Assembly: GCA_963711595.1 (NCBI GenBank)
Contig: CAVQER010000006.1
Span: forward strand, 309,593-373,592
Direction: 5' to 3'
DNA: 64,000 nucleotides
Source of the DNA: JAUSIF01 sp963711595
GTDB taxonomy: Bacteria; Pseudomonadota; Alphaproteobacteria; Rhizobiales; Xanthobacteraceae
The notes beneath the pieces were generated by a model. The model made no database searches and was not told the DNA's origin. It saw only the letters and a list, made by a program, of their open reading frames with translations. Shown here in pieces: positions 57,624-64,000 of this stretch. The number at the start of each line of letters is the position of its first letter. Within the stretch, counting starts at the first letter, position 1. The translations under genes and the position numbers were made by a program.

Positions 57624-58160
57624 ATGCATTGGCTTCTTCCGTTTGCGCTGATCGTCGGCTTCGTCTTCGGCGCGCCTTACGCCGCGGGGTTCATCTACCG
57701 CGCCATGGGCCCGATGGACGCGACTGCCATCGAGCAGGACGGCACCCTCATCCATATGCAGTTCAGCGATCATCTGCCGCGGCCCGAGTGGGTGCCGATC
57801 TATCCTGACGCGGTGGTCGTGCAGGGCACCCGGCTCGTCTCAGTGAAAATGCCGTCGGGCTTCCATGGGCTCGAGCTCGCGACCCGCGCGTCGCTCGGCG
57901 AGGTGAAGCAGTTCTACACGGAGCGCCTTAGGGCCGCGGGCTTCGAAGTCGAGGACCTCGGCACGCTCTCGCTCAACCCGATGACCGCGGCGATGCTCGG
58001 AATCGCCGGAATGCTTTCCGCCAAGCGCATCGCCACCGACGACCGGATCGACATCCAGATCCGCACGGCCGACGGCCTCGTCCCTTCGCGGCTTCTGCAG
58101 ATCAACTGGCGCAAGATCAGCGAATCGCCGGCCGACATCGCGCAAACGAACGGCCAGTAA
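57624..58160 (+). CDS. Exported or anchored protein, unknown function
   Basis: A 178-residue protein with one N-terminal hydrophobic segment (WLLPFALIVGFVFGAPYAAG). The rest is soluble: PRPEWVPIYPDAVVVQGTRL, ELATRASLGEVKQFYTERLR and AAGFEVEDLGTLSLNPMTAA. The EVKQFYTERLRAAGFEVED part resembles a common fold in which a helix packs on a sheet in envelope proteins, but I cannot name the family. It converges on the small membrane gene at 58179. Confidence 0.7.
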   Translation: MHWLLPFALIVGFVFGAPYAAGFIYRAMGPMDATAIEQDGTLIHMQFSDHLPRPEWVPIYPDAVVVQGTRLVSVKMPSGFHGLELATRASLGEVKQFYTERLRAAGFEVEDLGTLSLNPMTAAMLGIAGMLSAKRIATDDRIDIQIRTADGLVPSRLLQINWRKISESPADIAQTNGQ

Positions 58161-58178
58161 ATCATCGCTCGCCGAGGG

Positions 58179-58461
58179 TCACTGCGGCGCGGGCCCAAGC
58201 GGCGGCGGCGTGCGGTGCAGGAAGGTGATCGTGAGATACGCGCCGATCCATGAGCCCGCTGCGGCAAAAGCCACATAGAAGTGTGGTGTAGCTGATCACC
58301 GCGAACGACGAGAGCATGTACCAGACCGCGCTCCAGTTGGCCGCTGGCATGCGGCGGCGCGCGACGACGGACGCTGTGAACATCACATAGGCGGCGTCGG
58401 TCGTGGCCGTGGCGACGACGACGCCGAGCGCGATCAGCGGATCGATTTGCAGGCTCCACAT
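58179..58461 (-). pseudogene. Small four-helix membrane protein, frame broken once
   Basis: The ATG at 58461 opens MWSLQIDPLIALGVVVATAT, TDAAYVMFTASVVARRRMPA and WSAVWYMLSSFAVISYT. After about 58288 the family-like sequence moves to the next frame: FYVAFAAAGSWIGAYLTITF then LHRTPPPLGPAPQ and TGA at 58181-58179. One extra base in ACACCACACTTC accounts for it. Repaired length is about 93 residues with three membrane helices. Function unknown. Confidence 0.65.
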
Positions 58462-58540
58462 GCGGAATTCTCCCTGAGACCGGGAAGAATGCGCGAAGGC
58501 GGCTGCGAGGCCAACCTTGTCGGCATCCGAACGCTAGCTC

Positions 58541-58605
58541 CGCTCATTCCCGCGCAAGCGGGAATCCAGCAACTGGGTCCCCGCTTTCGCGGGGACGAAC
58601 GGAAG
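58541..58605. repeat. Intergenic palindromic repeat, family B
   Basis: CGCTCATTCCCGCGCAAGCG GGAATCCAGCAACTGGG TCCCCGCTTTCGCGGGGACG AACGGA, a well-kept copy. The remainder of the 243-base gap shows no gene. Confidence 0.9.
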
Positions 58606-58704
58606 CGTTTCCAACCCCCGGCAAAAACACTGGGCGCATCTCAGGGTTAGTCCCGATGCCGGGGTAACAAGCCGCCGCCATAGCGTCGGGCGAAGGAGGC
58701 GCCC

Positions 58705-59394
58705 ATGAACAGCATCGAAGACAGCGTACGGCTCGAATTGATCCAGCTCGGCGGCGTGCTGGTCCTCGATCGCCCGAAACCCGGCGAAGAGCTCGTCTAC
58801 AATTCAGTCCGCTACATACTGATCGATTTCCGGGACGTGTTCGGCGAATGGCAATCGCTCGCCCGCTCCGGCGAGTCGCTGCTGATCAAGTTCGGCGACA
58901 ACACGTCGATCAAGCTCGATCATTTCTTCAACAAGGGCGTCGGCGCTCCCACCGAAGTGCTCGTGCAGATCGGCGACTCGGTGGTGATTTCGCCGGACAC
59001 GTTCTTCAATACGTACGCGTCACTCGAGGAGCAGCGCGCGGCGGACGACAGCCCGATTCCGGGCGGCGCCTGGTTCCTGCCAACGCCGCTGGTGCTTCCG
59101 GTCGGCGACGACGATCCTAGTCCGCTCCTCGGCGACGAGAACCCGCTCGTGCCGGACGATCCGATCCCCGAAGTCACCAGCGCCGACGAGGACCTGTTCG
59201 AGATCGACCCGCCCGCTCCGCCGCCCGAGCAGCCGGTGACGCCCGAAACGCCTCCGGAGAGCATCACCAACGTCGCGATCGTCAACGCGGTCTTCGGCAG
59301 CAGACCAGCCGACGCTGGATTGAAGCCTCGTCATGGCCGGGTTCGTCCCGGCGCATCACGCTTTGTTCAAGAGGACGGCGAGGATGCTCGCTGA
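58705..59394 (+). CDS. Head domain of a large adhesin-type protein (BapA-prefix-like), truncated into a repeat
   Basis: A 229-residue ORF with AAGGAGGCGCCC before the ATG. The start, IRLELIQLGGVLVLDRPKPG-like then YNSVRYILIDFRDVFGEWQS, GESLLIKFGDNTSIKLDHFF and TEVLVQIGDSVVISPDTFF, resembles the N-terminal prefix domain that heads Bap/LapF-type adhesins and calcium-binding proteins. An acidic Pro-rich linker follows (DPSPLLGDENPLVPDDPIPE). The last 30 residues are read through a family A repeat (59329-59394), so the original C-terminal part is missing. It is probably a remnant. Confidence 0.65.
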   Translation: MNSIEDSVRLELIQLGGVLVLDRPKPGEELVYNSVRYILIDFRDVFGEWQSLARSGESLLIKFGDNTSIKLDHFFNKGVGAPTEVLVQIGDSVVISPDTFFNTYASLEEQRAADDSPIPGGAWFLPTPLVLPVGDDDPSPLLGDENPLVPDDPIPEVTSADEDLFEIDPPAPPPEQPVTPETPPESITNVAIVNAVFGSRPADAGLKPRHGRVRPGASRFVQEDGEDAR

Positions 59395-59410
59395 CGAGCC
59401 GGGCATGACG
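59329..59410. repeat. Intergenic palindromic repeat, family A, overlapping the end of the adhesin remnant
   Basis: GTCATGGCCGGGTTCGTCCC GGCGCATCACGC, spacer, GAGGATGCTCGCTGACGAGC CGGGCATGACG. It supplies the last codons and stop of the preceding ORF. Confidence 0.8.
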
Positions 59411-59474
59411 AAGCACCCGCTTTGCGCGGCATGACGGAGCCTACCCTCCCGCTCACTTTCACGCGGAGGGGACC

Positions 59475-60356
59475 GTGGCGGACGATCCTCGTGAATTCGG
59501 CCGGCGCACGCGCGAGCAGGCCGGCGTCTTCAACTCGATCCTGCAGAGTCGGCGCGAGCGGAAGCGCCGGCGTTTCCTCGACAAGCTCGCCACCGGCTAC
59601 GACGGCCCCGTCATCCTCGCCGAAGGCAACTCCTGGTTCGAATATCCGATGTCCGAGGACCTGCTTGTCCCGCTCGGCGAGAAGTACGCGATTTTCTCGC
59701 TCGCGAAGGCCGGCAACTCCTTCACCGAGGTCGCCGACCAGGACGAGCTGTTTCCGACGCTCGATAATCCGCCGCCCGGCCGCGAGTTTCACATCATCAT
59801 GCTCAGCCTCGGCGGCAACGAGGTCATGGGCCACATCGAGGATTTCGCCCACGACAACGACCCCGCGCGCCCGGACGAGAACTACCTCCTCCCCTCGTTC
59901 GCGCCGATGCTCGAGGGCGTGCGCGACCGGTTCGACGCGATCATCCGGCGCATCGTCGAGAGCGGCCCGCAGCACATCATCCTGCACGGCTACGACTACC
60001 CCGACCCGCGCTTCCCGCGCGAGCCGGGCGAGCCGCTGAACGGCGCGCAATGGATCGGGCCGCCGCTCATGCACGAGCGCCGGATCGGCCAGGTCACGAC
60101 CTGGCGCGCGATCACGAACCGGATGGTCGAGGACTTCAACGCGATGCTCGCGGTTGTCGCTGCCCGGCCGCGGTATCAGGGACGCGTGCACGCGGTGCGG
60201 CTGCTCGGCACGATCGGCAAGCGCAACAAGAACGAGAGCGCGGACCCGAGCCTATGGGTGGACGAGATCCACGGGACCGACGAGGGCTTCAGGCGCCTGG
60301 CGCGGAAGTTCGAGGCGGTGATTGATGATGTGTGGGAAGGGATGCAGGTGGGGTGA
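59475..60356 (+). CDS. SGNH/GDSL-type hydrolase
   Basis: A 293-residue hydrolase. Block I is VILAEGNSWFEYPMSEDLLV (Ser of GNSW as nucleophile), block III IIMLSLGGNEVMGHIEDFAH (Gly-Gly-Asn), and block V WVDEIHGTDEGFRRLARKFE with the Asp-x-x-His pair. ITNRMVEDFNAMLAVVAARP is usual before block V. There is no signal peptide. GTG at 59475 is the start, with CGGAGGGGACC ahead. The substrate, an ester or acyl group, is unknown. Confidence 0.82.
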   Translation: MADDPREFGRRTREQAGVFNSILQSRRERKRRRFLDKLATGYDGPVILAEGNSWFEYPMSEDLLVPLGEKYAIFSLAKAGNSFTEVADQDELFPTLDNPPPGREFHIIMLSLGGNEVMGHIEDFAHDNDPARPDENYLLPSFAPMLEGVRDRFDAIIRRIVESGPQHIILHGYDYPDPRFPREPGEPLNGAQWIGPPLMHERRIGQVTTWRAITNRMVEDFNAMLAVVAARPRYQGRVHAVRLLGTIGKRNKNESADPSLWVDEIHGTDEGFRRLARKFEAVIDDVWEGMQVG

Positions 60357-60460
60357 ACCGCTGTTCCTATATTCATTCGTTCGATTTATTGGCCCGGCCC
60401 CGCTGTCGACCCTTACGAATTTCTTAACCGGGCGTTTACCATCCGATGCGGATTCTAGCC

Positions 60461-60489
60461 TTGACCGGACCGTCTGTTCCCTATATGTT
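60461..60489 (+). promoter_or_regulatory. Sigma-70-like promoter candidate for the methyltransferase-PIN unit
   Basis: TTGACC (60461-60466), 17 bases, TATGTT (60484-60489), 84 bases before the GTG start. The 216-base gap upstream of the methyltransferase gene is otherwise free of genes and more AT-rich than its surroundings. Confidence 0.45.
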
Positions 60490-60572
60490 CTCACCCCGTC
60501 TGCGCCGGGCCACGATCGTCGAAATGGCTTCCGCCGGCGGCTACTCCGATCAGTAACGCGGGAGATGCCGAC

Positions 60573-63066
60573 GTGAGTGCCGTCGATTTGGTCGCGCAGG
60601 CTGCCCAAACGATTGGCTATCGTGAAGAAGCGATTGTCAGAGGGTATTCCTTCGCCGACATACTTCAGCCATCGCCGACAACGCGGCATGTCCCGCTTGC
60701 GGCGTTCACGCGCACTCCTCCTTCCTATCGAACAGCTGCTTTCGCGCTTATCACAGGCAGAAGCGATGAAGCGGTCGAGTTGGTCCATGCACACCGCTCC
60801 CTCGGGGCGCCTCTCCTGTTTGTGGTGGATGGGAACAACGTCACACTTTGGCAGGTGCGTACGGCGGCACCACCGCGCGTCTTGGAACGCATCTCAATTG
60901 ACGCGCTTCCCGATCTTTTTAGCAAGAACAGCGAACACTGGCACCCTGATGTCATTCATCGCGCTAAGTCTATTGGCTCAGTCGAAAGTAACTACCAACT
61001 CGATTTTGTCGATCTGGGACTCCTGCCCGCGATAGAGGGTGAAATCCATGTCAAACTCGATCGGCTTCTCGTCGAGGCTCTGAGCGCAGCTAAGGACGCA
61101 TGGAGCACAGCCGAACGCTTTGACGCACGGCTTCTTTTTCGAGTTCGTATTTCGGCTACTCGCCGCGAAGGTCTTGCAGGATCGCGGTCATGCATCAGCT
61201 ACCAAATGGAACCACGATGATCTTTCATCAGTGTTGCGGGGAATTGAATCATACTACTCACTTCCTTCGGTCGGAGTTGCTTACGGTCAAAGCATCCCGG
61301 CGGCATTCTCATTTGCTTGGGATTGCTTACGCCGAGGTATTAGCTTCTCAAACATATCAGCTGACGATCTGGCGTTTGTGTACGAAAATACTCTCATTAC
61401 GCCTGAAACGAGACAGCTGTTCGGGACTCACAGTACTCCACGCCAATTGGCGGAGTATGTAGTTCAGCGCCTAGAATTGCATCACCACAGACCTGACGAA
61501 CTCGCGATTTACGAGCCATTCACCGGCGCCGGCGTCTTCCTAGTATCCGCGCTTCGCCATCTTCGCGACTTGTTGCCTGTCACGTGGACTGACCAGCAGC
61601 GACATAATTTTCTCATCGAACGCCTTGCGGGCGACGAAGTCGAGCCTTTTGCATGCGAGGTGGCCAAACTCTCCCTGATCCTTGCTGACTATCCCAATCA
61701 CAATGGATGGCGAATCGAGGAAATCGATCTTTTCGAAGGTGGCGTGCTGAATGCACGGATGCGCAAACACAATGTTATTTTGTGCAACCCCCCATTCGAG
61801 TCGTTTAGCAAAGCAGAGCGTGCGCGCTATTCAATTGGTGGAGCGTCGCCCTCGAAGGCAACAGCCGTGTTAGATGCTGCTCTCGAAGCACATCCAACCG
61901 CGCTAGGGTTCGTGCTGCCGCGACCATTTATTGTCGAGCGACAGTTTGCCAATCAACGGCGCAAGATAGAACAGCTGTACGAGGACGTTGAAATCGTCGA
62001 GCTGCCGGATCGAATCTTTAACGCTTCAAGTATTGAGGGCGCCCTCCTTATAGCTCGCGGACGTCGCGCGAAAACATCAAAGAAGATTAGCGTCCGTTCG
62101 ACGGAAATCGCAGACCGCGATCGCGTGGAATTCTTGAAGACTGGAAAGGTTACAATTCAGCGGAGGCTCGAGAGAGACCTTAGCGCAACTCGTCCGGGCG
62201 AACTTTGGATCCCTCCACTTTCAAATCTCTGGACGTACGTGCAGGATTATCCCCGGCTCAACTCAGTATTTGATCTGCACCTTGGTGCGCGTTGGACCTA
62301 TGATCAAAAAAATGCAGTAAGTTCTGTTCGCAAGAAGGGATTTCGTCGCGGGCTCTTTAGTGCTGACGATGTCAGACAATTCAATTTCGCAAGAGTTAGT
62401 TACATCGACCTTGAGCCCAGCCATCTAACCCACGCGACTGCGCGGGACTGGAACTCCCCTAAAATTATCGTCAATGGAGTTCGTCTTAGCCGTGGACCTT
62501 GGCGGCTCGCTGCCGCCGTTGATCGCGAGGGCTTGGCTTTCTCACAACAGTTGCTTGGGCTTTGGCCAGCCAACGCAGAAACTAATTTCCCACTTCATGC
62601 TTACGCGGCCGTTTTGAACGGGCCCTTGGCAAATGCATTTTTGTCGACGCGATATCCTTCACACCGATTTCGCCTCGAATCGTTGGGAGCATTGCCGCTT
62701 CCGCCGACGTTGCCCACTACTCTCGGCGAGGCTGTGTCCGAGTATGTAGAACTAAGTAAGAGGACTGAACTCTTTGCGCGCAACGAAGATCGCCTGTCCG
62801 AGTTGCTTTTCCTTATCGACGCGCTGGCGCTGGAAGCCTACGACCTTCCGATAGGACTTGAGCAGGAGCTGCTGGACTATTTTAGTGGCGCTACTCGTCC
62901 GATATCGCACAAATGGAAGCATTGGAATGAATCCGATCCATCGCCGGAGCTTCGGCTGGCTGAAAGGATCGCCGATCGGTTTCAGCCAAGAGGAAACTGG
63001 ACCAGGAAGGTATTTACCGCTCTTCCCGAAGACGAAGCTGCCCTCCTACGCAAATACGGGAACTAG
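60573..63066 (+). pseudogene. N6-adenine DNA methyltransferase (Eco57I/type I-like, single chain), frame broken once
   Basis: GTG at 60573 follows GCGGGAG. The first 190 codons (SAVDLVAQAAQTIGYREEAI, APLLFVVDGNNVTLWQVRTA) form an N-terminal domain. Near 61135-61146 the frame shifts: one extra T in CTTTTTCGAGTTC. The next frame gives FRLLAAKVLQDRGHASATKW, motif I YEPFTGAGVFLVSALRHL, motif IV VILCNPPFESFSK (NPPF at 61786-61797), FVLPRPFIVERQFANQRRKI, and a C-terminal part with RLESLGALPLPPTLPTTLGE and LSELLFLIDALALEAYDL, like a target-recognition/helical end. Repaired length is about 830 residues. It would methylate adenine at a specific site. Base composition is more AT-rich than neighbouring genes, suggesting transfer. 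Confidence 0.82.
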
Positions 63067-63072
63067 GTCCAA

Positions 63073-63577
63073 TTGCCGGCATTCTTGCTTGAAACTTCGG
63101 TGCTAACAATCTTACTCGATTCAACTCATCCTCGACATCGCGAGATTGACCAGTCTCTTCAGGCTTTGCCGAGCGAACTCCTCTCAATATGTGTCAGTGA
63201 TAGGACTCGCGGAATTGGTGTTCGGCGCAGATCTCGCTGAGCGCGTTGGCAAGGCTCAAATGCCCCGGCTCAGGGAGAAAATTAGACAAGCGCGAAGGTA
63301 TGGGATTCTCGACATTACCCATCACACAGCGACCGCGTACGCTGACGCCAAAGCGAAGTTGGCAGTAAAGTTCTTAGCCAGTACCCTCCGCAGGGATCGG
63401 CCGACTTACCTCGAAGATTGGATCGACAAAGCAAGCGGAAGGGCGATCGGTGTCGACGAAAACGATCTTTGGATGTGCGCACAAGCTAAAGAGCGCGACA
63501 TCATTCTGGTGACCGCAGATCACAGAATACAGCGTGTTCAAGATGCCGACCCGGATGTTAAATTACTCCTGGTTTAG
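63073..63577 (+). pseudogene. PIN-domain nuclease (VapC-like), frame broken once, paired with the DNA methyltransferase
   Basis: A TTG at 63073, six bases after the methyltransferase stop, begins LPAFLLETSVLTILLDSTHP, the first PIN strand with Glu in place of the usual first Asp. After ALPSELLSI (about 63190) the frame shifts by one and continues VSVIGLAELVFGADLAERVG (conserved Glu), GVDENDLWMCAQAKERDIIL (conserved Asp) and VTADHRIQRVQDADPDVKLL (last Asp). One inserted or two lost bases near ATATGTGTCAGTGATAGG would explain it. Repaired length is about 167 residues. Members cut RNA, usually as toxins. No VapB-type antitoxin gene is present; the methyltransferase occupies its place. Confidence 0.78.
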
Positions 63578-63704
63578 GACTGCCCCTCTACCAAAACACT
63601 TGTTCACTGAGGCGTCTTCAAGAGACGACTAACTGACGGAGCGTACGACGCCTGCGGGCGCGGGAAAACGTATCCCGCTCAATCGGGGCGCTCAAAGCCT
63701 CACC

Positions 63705-63872
63705 CTAAGGCGCCACCAACTCTACCCTTCGATTAAGCGCCCTACCCTCATCCGTCGCGTTTGAGCCTACCGGCGCCAGCATGCCGCGGCCCGCGGTGCG
63801 CGGCCGCTGCTTGCCGGTCCCGTAAGACTTCACGAACTCGGCTGGGGCCGCGGCGGGGCCAAGACGCACTTG
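63705..63872 (-). pseudogene. OmpA-family C-terminal remnant, cut by a family A repeat
   Basis: The minus strand encodes AEFVKSYGTGKQRPRTAGRG then MLAPVGSNATDEGRALNRRV ELVAP and TAG (63707-63705). The element SNATDEGRALNRRVELV is the hallmark end of OmpA-like peptidoglycan-binding domains. The frame closes at TGA 63875-63873, inside a palindromic repeat, and the expected upstream helices are absent or scrambled, so only the last 56 codons survive. The direction is opposite to the methyltransferase-PIN unit. Confidence 0.7.
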
Positions 63873-63976
63873 TCATCGCCGGGCGAAGTCCCGGCGATCC
63901 CGCTTGGCGACGCACGGCCGTGCCGATTGATCGGGATGGCCGGGACTCGCGCCTGCGGCGCGGCCCGGCCATGACA
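63871..63976. repeat. Intergenic palindromic repeat, family A, extended
   Basis: TGTCATCGCCGGGCGAAGTC CCGGCGATCCCGC, spacer, CGGGATGGCCGGGACTCGCG...GGCCCGGCCATGACA. It interrupts the OmpA remnant at the right edge of the window. Confidence 0.85.
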
Positions 63977-64000
63977 AGTTCGTCAATTCGCCTTTGCGAA

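Noticed and set aside
63748..63972. A 74-codon minus-strand ORF at the right edge
   Set aside because: It reads across a palindromic repeat in a different frame from the OmpA remnant and has no features of a protein.

Overview
The window is GC-rich chromosomal DNA from an alphaproteobacterium, most likely a member of the Hyphomicrobiales near the Bradyrhizobium / Xanthobacteraceae families. The evidence is the gene order (carA, carB, greA, an Lrp regulator, trxB and a LysR gene, then yqeY, dnaG and rpoD), a DnaG with a degenerate zinc finger, DUF992 and DUF6600 proteins, and many copies of the palindromic intergenic repeats usual in that order. I see no phage, IS element, CRISPR array or rRNA.

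Layout. 1-9.2 kb: a broken GIY-YIG nuclease gene, tRNA-Ile2, a PQQ sugar dehydrogenase, an AI-2E transporter, a SHOCT protein, a frameshifted glutathione S-transferase, a PAP2 membrane phosphatase, aatA, a methyltransferase and an aldo/keto reductase. 9.3-11 kb: a DUF992 protein and an outer-membrane barrel. 11-16.3 kb: an unusual cassette of two PaaK/CapK-type adenylate-forming enzymes, a class III aminotransferase and a GT1-like glycosyltransferase, which looks like a small biosynthetic locus. 16.5-18.6 kb: a divergent EF-G paralogue. 18.6-24.8 kb: a GntR regulator divergent from two MetE-like methyltransferases, an orphan substrate-binding protein and an amidase, with a perfect palindrome in the divergent promoter region. 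25-41.6 kb: msrP, trxB/lysR, lrp, greA, carB, carA, yqeY, two tandem winged-helix/hydrolase fusions, and mddA (methanethiol S-methyltransferase). 41.9-50 kb: a DUF6600 repeat protein, LysE and EamA exporters, an ArsR/SRPBCC pair, a flavin-dependent oxygenase/acyl-CoA dehydrogenase and dnaG. 50.6-53.4 kb: rpoD with a long Lys/Ala/Pro-rich N-terminal extension. 53.7-60.4 kb: a lytic transglycosylase, several hypotheticals, a radical SAM protein, a truncated adhesin head and an SGNH hydrolase. 60.5-63.6 kb: a more AT-rich two-gene unit, an N6-adenine DNA methyltransferase followed by a PIN-domain nuclease, the best candidate for a defence or toxin-like module. The right edge holds an OmpA C-terminal remnant cut by a repeat.

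A striking feature of the whole window is that about ten genes are interrupted by single small indels, nearly all equivalent to one extra base. Five of them fall where a GANTC (CcrM methylation) site would be restored by removing the extra base(s). This points to systematic sequencing or assembly error at least as much as to true gene decay, so the genes marked pseudogene may be intact in the organism.
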